DNA of 64,000 nucleotides. It comes from JBQTII01 sp052387905. Lineage in GTDB: Bacteria > Actinomycetota > Actinomycetes > Sporichthyales > Sporichthyaceae. Shown piece after piece: positions 15,315 to 23,479 of the stretch (position 1 is its first letter; each line of letters begins with the position of its first letter). The translations under genes were made by a program, and so were the position numbers. The stretch lies in assembly GCA_052387905.1 (NCBI GenBank), contig JBQTIR010000011.1, positions 157,606 to 221,605 on the forward strand, given 5' to 3'. The notes beneath the pieces are model-generated. The model ran no database searches. It saw only the letters and a program-made list of their open reading frames with translations, and was not told the origin of the DNA.

Positions 15315-16751
15315 TCAGTTTCGGCGCAGCAGTGCCAAGAACATCGCATCCGTGCCATGGCGGTGGGGCCAAAGCTGCACGTGCGGGCCCTGGCCCAGGT
15401 CCGGAACTCCGGGGAACAGCGGGCGGGCGTCGAGCATCTCGGCCCGCACGCCCTGGCGGCCCGCCTGGCGCAGTCCGGCCGCGACGACACCCTGGGTCTC
15501 CCCCAGGTGCGGCGAGCAGGTCACGTAAGCGATGAGGCCGCCCGGGCGCACCGAGTGCAGGGCGCTGATCAGCAGGGCGCACTGCAGGTCGAACAGGCGC
15601 CCGACGTCGCCGGGTTCGCGCCGCCACCGAGCTTCCGGGCGACGGCGCAGGGCTCCCAGGCCGGTGCAGGGGGCGTCGACGAGGATCCGGTCGAAGCATT
15701 CCGGCGGCCAGGGCGGGGCGGTGCCGTCCGCGACCACCGTGGCGACGTGATTGTCGGCCCCGCGCAGCGCCGCCGCGACCAGGCCCGCGCGGTGCGGAGC
15801 GAGCTCGGCCGCGACCAGCCGTACGCCGCGCTCGCCCGCGAGTCCGGCAAGCAGCGCAGCTTTGCCGCCGGGCCCGGCGCACATGTCGAGCCAGTGCGCA
15901 TCGACTCCGTCGAGGTGGGCGTGGGCGAGGGCGAGGGTGACGAGTTGGCTGCCTTCGTCCTGGACGCCAGCCGCGTGGCTGCGGACCGCGTCCAGGTCAC
16001 CGGGGTTGCCGCCAGCCAGCACTGCCCCGACGGGTGAGTACTGCGCTTGCGCCGCTCCGGCGGCGACGAGGTCGGCGACGCTGACGCGGCCGGGCCGCGC
16101 GACGAGGGTCACCCGGGCCGGCACGTTGTTCGCGGCAAGGGCCAGGGAGGTCTGCGCCCAGTCCCCGCCGAGCGCGTCGTGGATCGCCGTCACGATCCAG
16201 CGCGGGTGCGAGTGGCGTAGCGCGTGGTGCCCGACCGGGTCGGCATCGGCGTCGGGCGCCAGGGCGCTGACCCACGTCTGGAGGTCGTGCGCGCTGATCC
16301 GGCGCAGGATCGCGTTGACGAAGCCGGCCGGGCCGGGACCGACGGCCGCCCGGCACAGCGCCACCGTCGCGGAGACGGCGGCATGGGGGGGAGTGCGCAT
16401 CGCGAGCAACTGGTGGGCGCCCAGGCGCAGGACTTCGACGACCCCGGCGTCCAGGTCGGCCAACGGACGGTTCGAACAGGACTCGATCACGGCGTCGTAG
16501 GTGCCCTGCCCGCGCAGCGCCCCGTAAGCGATTTCGGTCGCGAACGCCGCGTCGCGCCCGTCGAGGTGCCGCTCGCGCAGCAGAGCGGGCAGGACGAGGT
16601 TGGCGTAGGAATCGCGCTCGGCGACCGCGCGCAGCAGGTCGTAGGCGGCCCGACGCGCCGGATCGGCCGGGGCCGCGGCGACCTTACGGGGTGGACGTGG
16701 TGCACGTGCGGCGGGTTGTTTCGGGCGCGCGGGTCGCCGCGGGGCGTTCAT
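15315..16751 (-). CDS. rsmB: 16S rRNA m5C967 methyltransferase RsmB
   Basis: Methylates cytosine 967 of 16S rRNA using SAM. Residues about 30-165 are a NusB-like RNA-binding domain (RRAAYDLLRAVAERDSYAN, FATEIAYGALRG). The catalytic part has the SAM loop DMCAGPGGKAALLAGL and the two family cysteines in DAPCTGLGALRRRPE and YVTCSPHLGETQ. The 478 residues include a basic Pro/Arg N-terminal extension. The ATG at 16749-16751 has GGAG at good spacing. Three 42-bp palindromes separate it from fmt. Confidence 0.95.
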   Translation of the reverse strand: MNAPRRPARPKQPAARAPRPPRKVAAAPADPARRAAYDLLRAVAERDSYANLVLPALLRERHLDGRDAAFATEIAYGALRGQGTYDAVIESCSNRPLADLDAGVVEVLRLGAHQLLAMRTPPHAAVSATVALCRAAVGPGPAGFVNAILRRISAHDLQTWVSALAPDADADPVGHHALRHSHPRWIVTAIHDALGGDWAQTSLALAANNVPARVTLVARPGRVSVADLVAAGAAQAQYSPVGAVLAGGNPGDLDAVRSHAAGVQDEGSQLVTLALAHAHLDGVDAHWLDMCAGPGGKAALLAGLAGERGVRLVAAELAPHRAGLVAAALRGADNHVATVVADGTAPPWPPECFDRILVDAPCTGLGALRRRPEARWRREPGDVGRLFDLQCALLISALHSVRPGGLIAYVTCSPHLGETQGVVAAGLRQAGRQGVRAEMLDARPLFPGVPDLGQGPHVQLWPHRHGTDAMFLALLRRN

Positions 16752-16770
16752 CGCTGCTCCACCTGCGCAA

Positions 16771-16812
16771 CGTCCGAAGCCCCGGTTGCTATAGCGACCA
16801 CCTTTTCGGACG
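16771..16812. repeat. 42-bp palindromic element, copy R2
   Basis: Arms CGTCCGAA and TTCGGACG enclose a centre with GGTTGCTATAGCGACC. This single copy of the CGTCCGAA-arm subfamily lies 50 bp from the tandem pair R3/R4 in the fmt-rsmB gap. Confidence 0.92.
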
Positions 16813-16862
16813 TCCGGCGCGGGCCCCCCGAACGCTCGTTCACGCGCGCCACCCCCCGCGGA

Positions 16863-16904
16863 CGTCCGACGAAGCGAGCGCTATAGGCCACATCCGGTCG
16901 GACG
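16863..16904. repeat. 42-bp palindromic element, copy R3
   Basis: Arms CGTCCGAC and GTCGGACG with centre GAGCGCTATAGGCCAC. First of a tandem pair; the next copy starts 63 bp later. Its sequence matches the reverse complement of the copies at 50742 and 50805. Confidence 0.95.
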
Positions 16905-16925
16905 TCAGCTCTCCCACCACCGCGA

Positions 16926-16967
16926 CGTCCGACGAAGCGAGCGCTATAGGCCACCTTTGGTCGGACG
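16926..16967. repeat. 42-bp palindromic element, copy R4
   Basis: Same arms and centre as R3, with only a few differences on one side of the centre (CTTTG instead of ATCCG). It lies 21 bp after R3 and 15 bp before the fmt stop codon, so a hairpin here would sit at the 3' end of the fmt message. Confidence 0.95.
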
Positions 16968-16982
16968 TCAGATCCTCGCGCC

Positions 16983-17918
16983 TCACGGGGTGGCGCCTAA
17001 ACGCTCGCCGGGCGCGGGGCGGGCGCCGCGGGCCCAGTCACCGGCGGGCATGGGGCGCTTGCCGGGAGCGGTGATCTCGCCGAGGGCAACGGCATGCGTA
17101 CCGGTGCCGACCAGGACCTCCTGGCGCCCGACCGCCAGCTGGCCCGGCGCCAGATCATGGTTGTCCTGACGCATCGTCACCGGGCCGACGCGGACGCGGT
17201 CGCCGCGGAAGCTCGACCAGGGCGCCGGGTCCGGGGTGCATGCGCGGATGAGGCGGTCGATGCGCATGGCGGGTGCGGTCCAGTCGACCTCGGCGTCGGC
17301 GACGCTGAGCTTGGGCGCCAGGCTCACGCCCTCGCCAGGCTGCTCGAGCGCATGCACCGAACCGGAGGAGATCCCGTCCAGGGTGGCGAGCAGCAGGCCG
17401 GCGCCGGCCTCGGCGAGGCGCCCCAGCAGCGCCCCCGAGGTGTCGTCGGGGCGGATCGTCTCGGTCAGCACGCCGAAGACCGGCCCCGCGTCGAGTTCGC
17501 GCACAATCCGGAAAGTGCTCGCCCCGGTAACTTCGTCGCCGGCCAGGACCGAACGCTGGACCGGGGCGGCGCCGCGCCAGGCCGGCAGCAGCGAAAAATG
17601 CAAATTCACCCAGCCGTGTGTCGGAATATCGAGGGCCTCCTGCGGCAGCAGTCCGCCGTAGGCGACGACCGGAGCGCAGTCCGGCGCGATCGCCCGCAGC
17701 CGGTCCAGGAACTCCGGGTCGCGCGGGGTCGGCGGGCGCAAAATCTCCAGGCCCGCCTGCGCGGCCAGTTCGGCGACCGGACTGGGGGTGAGGGTGCGCC
17801 CGCGCCCTGAGGGTGCATCAGGTCGGGTGATGACGGCGACCACTTCGTGGCTGGAGTCCAGCAGGGTGCGCAGCGCCGGGATGGCCACCTGCGGGGTGCC
17901 GGCGAAGGCCAGGCGCAC
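16983..17918 (-). CDS. fmt: methionyl-tRNA formyltransferase
   Basis: Formylates initiator Met-tRNA using 10-formyl-THF. The 311-residue protein has MRLAFAGTPQVAIPAL at the N-terminus, the catalytic region GWVNLHFSLLPAWRGAAPVQ (folate-binding HFSLLP loop) and the C-terminal tRNA-binding domain with RACTPDPAPW. The GTG start shares one base with the def stop (TAGTG), showing tight def-fmt coupling; deformylase removes the group that this enzyme adds. Length is normal. Confidence 0.97.
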   Translation of the reverse strand: MRLAFAGTPQVAIPALRTLLDSSHEVVAVITRPDAPSGRGRTLTPSPVAELAAQAGLEILRPPTPRDPEFLDRLRAIAPDCAPVVAYGGLLPQEALDIPTHGWVNLHFSLLPAWRGAAPVQRSVLAGDEVTGASTFRIVRELDAGPVFGVLTETIRPDDTSGALLGRLAEAGAGLLLATLDGISSGSVHALEQPGEGVSLAPKLSVADAEVDWTAPAMRIDRLIRACTPDPAPWSSFRGDRVRVGPVTMRQDNHDLAPGQLAVGRQEVLVGTGTHAVALGEITAPGKRPMPAGDWARGARPAPGERLGATP

Positions 17919-18463
17919 TAGGTGGCCCGCCCGGCGGTGGCGTGCGGTGAGATCCGGATGTCGAGGGCGGCCTGCTCGGCCCAGGACGCCTCGCGGATCG
18001 CGCGCAGCGCCTGCTTACGGGTCTCGTGATCGAGCCGGTCGACGAACAGGATCCCGTCGAGGTGATCGGTCTCGTGCTGCACGCACCGGGCCAGTAGGTT
18101 CGAGCCGGTCAAGGTCACCGGTTCGCCGTACATGTCCTGGCCACGCGCGACGAGGCTGCGGGCCCGGGGGGTCGCGAAGGCGAGGCCGGGCAGCGACAGG
18201 CAGCCCTCCTCGCCGTGCTGTTCGTCGTCGGAGAGGTCCAGGTCCGGATTGATCAGGTGCCCGAGTTCGCCGTCGACCCAGTAGGTGAAGACCCGCAGCC
18301 CAACTCCGATCTGCGGCGCCGCTAACCCCGCGCCCGGAGCTTCGCGCATCGTGTCGGTGAGGTCGGCGACGAGTTGGCGCAGTTCGACGTCGAAGTCGAG
18401 CACGGCCGCGGCCGGGGTGCGCAGCACGGGATCACCGAACAGGCGGATCGGCTGGACTGGCAC
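17918..18463 (-). CDS. def: peptide deformylase
   Basis: Removes the formyl group from nascent proteins. All three metal/active-site motifs are present: GAGLAAPQIGV (motif 1), EGCLSLPG (motif 2, metal Cys) and QHETDHLDGILF (motif 3, metal-binding HExxH-type His pair and catalytic Glu). The chosen GTG at 18461-18463 gives 181 residues beginning VPVQPIRLFGDPVLR and has GGAG 8 nt upstream; longer versions of the frame have no homology. It is divergent from the SRPBCC gene at 18564. Confidence 0.96.
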   Translation of the reverse strand: MPVQPIRLFGDPVLRTPAAAVLDFDVELRQLVADLTDTMREAPGAGLAAPQIGVGLRVFTYWVDGELGHLINPDLDLSDDEQHGEEGCLSLPGLAFATPRARSLVARGQDMYGEPVTLTGSNLLARCVQHETDHLDGILFVDRLDHETRKQALRAIREASWAEQAALDIRISPHATAGRAT

Positions 18464-18563
18464 GCGACGGACTCCGGGACCACGAGAGGACGGGGAACCC
18501 ATTCTAGGTGCGCCTTCACACCCCGCTGCCCGCCTCCGCGCGCGGGTCGGGAAGGCTGGGGTG

Positions 18564-18938
18564 ATGCACATCTCGCGCACCGTCGACGCCCCCGCCGAAG
18601 CCGCCTGGCACCTGCTCGCCGACACCGGCAACTGGAGTGCCTGGGGCCCGTCAATTGCCGACGTGACCCCGAACGATGCCCTGGTGTACCCGGGGATGAA
18701 GGGCAAGATCCGCCCGCCGCTGGGCGTCTGGCTGCCCTTCGAGATCACCGCGGTCACCCCTGGCCGGTCCTGGGAATGGAAGGTCGCGGGCCTCGCCGCG
18801 ACCGGGCACCGCGTGGACGCCCTGGACACCCTGCGCTGCCGGATCTCCTTCGAGATCCCTTGGTGGGCCCCGGGCTACGCCCCGGTCTGCAAGCTTGCCC
18901 TGCGCCGAATCGCCGAGCTGCTCGAAGGGCACAACTGA
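18564..18938 (+). CDS. SRPBCC (polyketide cyclase/START-like) family protein
   Basis: A protein of 124 residues beginning MHISRTVDAPAEAAWHLLADTGNWSAWGPS, the hallmark of the SRPBCC fold, a helix-grip domain that binds small hydrophobic ligands. No catalytic assignment can be made. The ATG has GGAAGG about 9 nt upstream. It points toward priA and ends 9 bp from its stop, so the two are convergent. It is one of only a few plus-strand genes and interrupts the usual priA-def-fmt run. Confidence 0.82.
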   Translation: MHISRTVDAPAEAAWHLLADTGNWSAWGPSIADVTPNDALVYPGMKGKIRPPLGVWLPFEITAVTPGRSWEWKVAGLAATGHRVDALDTLRCRISFEIPWWAPGYAPVCKLALRRIAELLEGHN

Positions 18939-18947
18939 CGCAGGGCG

Positions 18948-21029
18948 TTAGCCGATCTGCATCGGGTCGACGCGGATCCGCACCGCGCCCGCTGACTTGC
19001 GGGCGCTACGGACCCCCGCGGCGCTCTGCAGGGCGAGCGCCAACGCCGACCCGCTCTCCCGCGGGGCACGGACCACGGCGCGGACCACCGCCTCCTCAGG
19101 CGCGAGCGTCTTTCCCGCCCGCTCCGCTGCGCGGACGGCCGGATCCGGCAGATCCACCGGGCCGAGGATCTCCGCCCCCGCCGGAAGCACGGCGCGTTCC
19201 AGCAGGTCCGCGACGGCGTCCGCAGGGCCGGTCAACTCCGCCAGCCGCGCCGCCGGGGGGAAACGGGAGGCCCGGCGCTCGGCGAGTTCACGGGCGGCGA
19301 AGGTGTGCATGTCCCAGTTCAGCAGGGCGCCCACCGGACCCAGACCCTCCTCCGCCACCAGCACCACCGGGCCGCCAGGGCGCACCAACGCTGCGGCGTT
19401 GACCCAGCGCCGCAGCGCCTCCTCCCCCGCGCGCAGATCGGCGCGGGCCAACAGGGACCATCCGTCGAGCAGCACCGCGGCGCTGTAGCCGGCCGGCGCC
19501 CAGGGCTCGGCGCCGGTCGTCGCCACGACCAGCGCGGGCTCGGGCCCGACCTGCGTGAGGACCTGGCCATCCCGCGAGGACCGCACGCTCACCCCGGGGA
19601 AAGCCCGGCCCAGTTCCTCCGCGGTGCGCGCCTCACCTGCGCGCAGCACGCGCAGGCTCGACCCCTGGCAGTGGGGACATTGCCACCCGGGTCCGCCCTT
19701 TCCACACCAGGTACAGGTCGGCGGCGCCTGCGCGGACGCGGCGCCGAGCGGCCCGTAGCAGTGCGGGCAGCGCGCTGGGCTGCGGCAGTGCCCACAGCCC
19801 AACGACGGGACATAGCCCGCACGCGGCACCTGAATGAGGACCGGGCCCTGCGCGAGCCCGTCACGCGCGATCTTCCAGGCGGCACTCGGGATCCGGGCTG
19901 CCCGCGCGGCCGGGTCCCGGGCCAGATCGGAGTCGGTGCCGGTGGCGACGACCTGCGGAGCGGCGGTCCGCAGCAGCGCCCGCCCGGGTGCCACCGGATG
20001 GGCCCAGCCGCTCTCCACCAGAGCGGCGCCCTCGGCCGTGACCGCATAGCCCCCGATCAGCGCGGCCGCTCCGGTGTGCTGGGCGCGCAGGCAGAGCACC
20101 TCGCGCACGTGCGGATACGGCGCCCGGCCCTCGCTGTGCAGGTCGTCGCCGTCGTCCCAGATCACCACGAGCCCGAGGTCGGCCACCGGGGCGAACATCG
20201 CTGCCCGGGTCCCGATCACTGCCCGGACCTGACCGCGGCGCACCCGTAACCAGCGGCGGTAGCGCTCGGCCGGCCCGAGGTCCGCGGTCAGGGCAACGAC
20301 GCCGGCCGCGCCGAGCGCGTGCTCGCAGGCCGCGCTCAGTCGCGTCAGGTCGCGTCCGTCCGGCACCACGGCGAGCGCACCCTTGCCGGCCGCCACCGCG
20401 GCGGCCATCGCGGCCGCGACCGGCGGCGCCCAGTCCGCTCCCGGCATGGCTGCCCACACGGCGCGCGGCCCGCGCCCGGCCGCCAGGGCGCCGAGGAAGT
20501 GCGGGCCCTGCTCGTAAGGGGCCCAGGCCGCCGGGTCCACGGTCGGTTCCGGCGGCGGGGGTAGTGACCGGGTCTCCGCCTCGGTCCGGGCGTGCCGGGG
20601 TGGGATCGCCAGGCGCAGAACGTCGGAGACGGTGCCCGCGTACCGCGTCGCGACTGCCCGGGCCAGGGCGTGGATCTCGTCGCTGAGCACCGGCTCGGGC
20701 GAGACCACCTTGTGCAGGCGGGCGAGCGTGCCGACGTGCTCGCTGGCTCCGACCCGCTCCAGCAGGTAACCGTCGACGAGTTGCCCGGCGAACCGCACCC
20801 GTACGCGGACCCCCGGCTGTGCCGGCGCGTCCAGCGCCTCGGGAACGAGGTAGTCGAAAGGCCGGTCCAGGTGGGGCAGCGCCACCTCGACGCAGACCCG
20901 GGCCACCGGGAGCTGCGCAGCGAGCGGCGGGAGTGCCTGGTCCCGTGCGCGGGCAGCCTTCGTCGCCGCCCGCGCCCCCGCGCGCACGAGCTCCAGCTGC
21001 TCGGGCAGTTGCCCACCCCCACTGCTCAC
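18948..21029 (-). CDS. priA: replication restart protein PriA, helicase-inactive actinobacterial form
   Basis: Primosome assembly protein of about 693 residues. The N-terminal DNA-binding part (VCVEVALPHLDRPFDYLVPE) and both zinc clusters (CGHCRSPARCPHC, CTWCGKGGPGWQCPHC) are conserved. The ATPase motifs are degenerate: the Walker A position reads AAMPGADWAPPV with no GKT, and the DEAH position reads WDDGDDLHSEG. This matches the known actinobacterial family thought to lack helicase activity. The start is uncertain; GTG at 21027-21029 is used. Convergent with the SRPBCC gene. Confidence 0.93.
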   Translation of the reverse strand: MSSGGGQLPEQLELVRAGARAATKAARARDQALPPLAAQLPVARVCVEVALPHLDRPFDYLVPEALDAPAQPGVRVRVRFAGQLVDGYLLERVGASEHVGTLARLHKVVSPEPVLSDEIHALARAVATRYAGTVSDVLRLAIPPRHARTEAETRSLPPPPEPTVDPAAWAPYEQGPHFLGALAAGRGPRAVWAAMPGADWAPPVAAAMAAAVAAGKGALAVVPDGRDLTRLSAACEHALGAAGVVALTADLGPAERYRRWLRVRRGQVRAVIGTRAAMFAPVADLGLVVIWDDGDDLHSEGRAPYPHVREVLCLRAQHTGAAALIGGYAVTAEGAALVESGWAHPVAPGRALLRTAAPQVVATGTDSDLARDPAARAARIPSAAWKIARDGLAQGPVLIQVPRAGYVPSLGCGHCRSPARCPHCYGPLGAASAQAPPTCTWCGKGGPGWQCPHCQGSSLRVLRAGEARTAEELGRAFPGVSVRSSRDGQVLTQVGPEPALVVATTGAEPWAPAGYSAAVLLDGWSLLARADLRAGEEALRRWVNAAALVRPGGPVVLVAEEGLGPVGALLNWDMHTFAARELAERRASRFPPAARLAELTGPADAVADLLERAVLPAGAEILGPVDLPDPAVRAAERAGKTLAPEEAVVRAVVRAPRESGSALALALQSAAGVRSARKSAGAVRIRVDPMQIG

Positions 21030-21167
21030 GCATGTTGTCCTACCAGAGCGCCCTGACCATCTGGTCATCCGCCGTTCGCGTGGCCACCCTGGCCATCCGC
21101 CAGATCCGCGTGTGATCCTGGCGCAGGGCGGCGCGAGGCGCCGCGGGCACGAGATCCGGGGGGATCC

Positions 21168-22079
21168 ATGTCGCGCTGGAGCACGCGTGGTGCTGCGCTG
21201 GCGCTCGCCGTGGTGGTGAGCGCCGGCCTACCGACGTTGTCGCCCTCGCCCGCTCTGGCCGGGCCGACGGCCGTCGACGAACTGGTCGTCTCGGCACTGC
21301 GAACCCCGGTCGAGGCCCGCTACAGCGGTCGCGGCGGATGGGACATCGCGGTCAGCGAGATCAAGGCCCCCGCCAGCGCGGTCACCTACCGAACCGTGCA
21401 CCCGCGCAACCTGGGTGCCCGCGGCGTCGACCATCCGATCCTGACGTGGGGCAACGGCACCAACAGCACGACCCTTGCCTACCCGGGGGTGTTCGAGCAG
21501 CTGGCGTCCTGGGGCTTCGTGGTGATCGGCTCGAACGATCTCACCCAGGGCAGCGGCGAGAGCATGCTCAGCGCCGTCCGCGAGCTGATCGCCGCCGACG
21601 CCGACCCCGCCAGTCCGTTCTTCGACGCCCTGGACACCGACAATATCGGCGCGCTGGGGCACTCGCAGGGCGCCGGCGGGGCGATCAACGCAGCGCTCAA
21701 GGCCGGTGGCCTGATCGACACGGTGGTGCCGATCAATCTGCCCGATCAGAACTTCGTCGGCGGGCCCGCTCGCTTCTCCGCCGCCGAGCTGCAGGCGTCG
21801 ACCTTCCTGCTCGGCGGTGGAGCCGACACCCTGTTCGCCCCGCCGACCAGCTTGCGCGCCTACTACGAGCAGATGCCGCGGGTCGTGCTCGGGGTACTGC
21901 GCAATGCCGACCACCTGACGATCCAGTACTCCGGCGGCGGGTATCTGGGCTACCTCACGGCCTGGATGCGCTGGCAGTTGAGCGGCGACCGCCACGCCGC
22001 GCGCGCCTTCACCGGCGCCGACCCGGAGATGCGGCGCAACCCGCACTGGCAGGACCACCTCGCCAAGGGCGTGCTCTGA
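21168..22079 (+). CDS. secreted alpha/beta hydrolase (cutinase/PETase-like fold)
   Basis: A protein of 303 residues with a Sec-type signal peptide (RGAALALAVVVSAGLPTLSPSPALA, cleavage near residue 31). The mature part has an alpha/beta-hydrolase triad: Ser in GHSQGAGGA (about residue 166), a likely Asp in LGGGADTLFAP (about 222) and His in NADHLTIQY (about 248). An oxyanion region WGNGTNSTTLAY follows the first strand. It most resembles the chlorophyllase/poly(ethylene terephthalate) hydrolase group; an ester substrate is inferred but not identified. It stands alone between divergent priA and convergent metK. Confidence 0.83.
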   Translation: MSRWSTRGAALALAVVVSAGLPTLSPSPALAGPTAVDELVVSALRTPVEARYSGRGGWDIAVSEIKAPASAVTYRTVHPRNLGARGVDHPILTWGNGTNSTTLAYPGVFEQLASWGFVVIGSNDLTQGSGESMLSAVRELIAADADPASPFFDALDTDNIGALGHSQGAGGAINAALKAGGLIDTVVPINLPDQNFVGGPARFSAAELQASTFLLGGGADTLFAPPTSLRAYYEQMPRVVLGVLRNADHLTIQYSGGGYLGYLTAWMRWQLSGDRHAARAFTGADPEMRRNPHWQDHLAKGVL

Positions 22080-22107
22080 CATCCGGGGACCACCAGCCCC
22101 ACCGCAG

Positions 22108-23301
22108 TTACAGGCCTGCCGCACTCCGCAACGCGTCGACGCGGTCGGTGCGCTCCCAGGTGAAATCGGGCAGGTCCCGGCCGAAGTGCCCGTACGCCGC
22201 GGTCGGGGTGTAGATCGGGCGCAGCAGATCCAGGTCGCGGATGATCGCGGCCGGGCGCAGGTCGAAGACTCCTGTGACGGCGTCCTGGATCTTGGCCGGC
22301 TCGACGTTGTGGGTGCCGAAGGTCTCGACGAAGACCCCGACGGGGTGTGCCTTGCCGATCGCGTAGGCCACCTGCACCTCGCAGCGCCCGGCCAGCCCGG
22401 CCGAGACGACGTTCTTGGCGACCCAGCGCATCGCGTAAGCGGCGGAGCGGTCGACCTTGGACGGGTCCTTGCCGGAGAAGGCCCCGCCGCCGTGGCGGGC
22501 CATGCCGCCGTAGGTGTCGACGATGATCTTGCGTCCGGTCAGGCCGGCGTCGCCCATCGGGCCACCGACCACGAACTTGCCGGTCGGGTTGACCAGCAGG
22601 CGGTACCCGGAGGTGTCGATGTCCAGGCCCTCGAGCTCGGGGGCGACGACGTGCTCGGCGATGTCCGGGGCGAGCAGGGTCTTGAGGTCGATGTCGTCGG
22701 CGTGCTGGCTGGAGACCACGACGGTGTCCAGGCGTACGGGGCGGTCCCCGTCGTACTCGATGGTGACCTGGGTCTTGCCGTCCGGGCGCAGGTACGGGAC
22801 GAGCCCGGACTTGCGGACCTTGGACAGACGTAGCGCGAGGCGGTGCGCGAGCTGGATCGGCAGCGGCATCAGCGCGGGGGTGTCGTTGCAGGCGTAACCG
22901 AACATCAGCCCCTGGTCCCCGGCGCCCTGGCGGTCGAGTTCGTCGACGCCCTCGCCTTCGCGGGATTCGTAGGCGTCATCGACGCCCTGGGCGATGTCCG
23001 GGGACTGCGAGCCGATCGAGACCGAGACGCCGCAGGAGGCGCCGTCGAAGCCCTTCTTGGAGGAGTCGTAACCGATCCCCAGCACGCACTCACGCACGAT
23101 CGTGGGGATGTCCGCGTAGCCACCGGTGGTGACCTCACCGGCGACGTGCACCTGGCCGGTGGTGATCAGCGTCTCGACGGCGACCCGGCTGCGCGGGTCC
23201 TCCTTGAGCAGGGCGTCCAGGATCGAGTCGCTGATCTGGTCGGCGATCTTGTCCGGGTGGCCCTCGGTGACGGATTCCGAGGTGAACAGGCGACGAGACA
23301 C
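22108..23301 (-). CDS. metK: S-adenosylmethionine synthetase
   Basis: Makes SAM from methionine and ATP. The 397-residue protein has LFTSESVTEGHPDKIADQIS (His and Asp of the ATP site), the central GSQSPDIAQGV, and the phosphate loop GGGAFSGKDPSKVDRSAAY. All three repeats of the family are present. The GTG start has GGGGAG at 4 nt spacing. The 178-bp upstream gap holds no riboswitch that I can recognise. In most actinobacteria metK sits next to coaBC; here three accessory genes intervene. Confidence 0.98.
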   Translation of the reverse strand: MSRRLFTSESVTEGHPDKIADQISDSILDALLKEDPRSRVAVETLITTGQVHVAGEVTTGGYADIPTIVRECVLGIGYDSSKKGFDGASCGVSVSIGSQSPDIAQGVDDAYESREGEGVDELDRQGAGDQGLMFGYACNDTPALMPLPIQLAHRLALRLSKVRKSGLVPYLRPDGKTQVTIEYDGDRPVRLDTVVVSSQHADDIDLKTLLAPDIAEHVVAPELEGLDIDTSGYRLLVNPTGKFVVGGPMGDAGLTGRKIIVDTYGGMARHGGGAFSGKDPSKVDRSAAYAMRWVAKNVVSAGLAGRCEVQVAYAIGKAHPVGVFVETFGTHNVEPAKIQDAVTGVFDLRPAAIIRDLDLLRPIYTPTAAYGHFGRDLPDFTWERTDRVDALRSAAGL

Positions 23302-23479
23302 AACGCTCCCCAGGTGATGCGGCGGTAGGCCACGGCAGCGGCCAGGACGGGTCAGAATTCCCGCGGAAGTCTACTGTCCGCAGCGCGCCCCACCCGACGG
23401 ACGCGTCGGCTGGTGATCAACGTTGCGGTACGCGGGACGGCCTGCGCCCAATTTGTCGCCACACGCGTCACAGCCTTGC

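Noticed and set aside
16771..16967. Intrinsic terminators formed by the palindromes
   Set aside because: Stems are strong, but no T-tract follows on either strand; Rho-independent termination is unlikely in the classic sense.
23302..23479. Possible SAM or SAH riboswitch upstream of metK
   Set aside because: No recognisable core or terminator arrangement; TAGACT could be a -10 box but has no matching -35.
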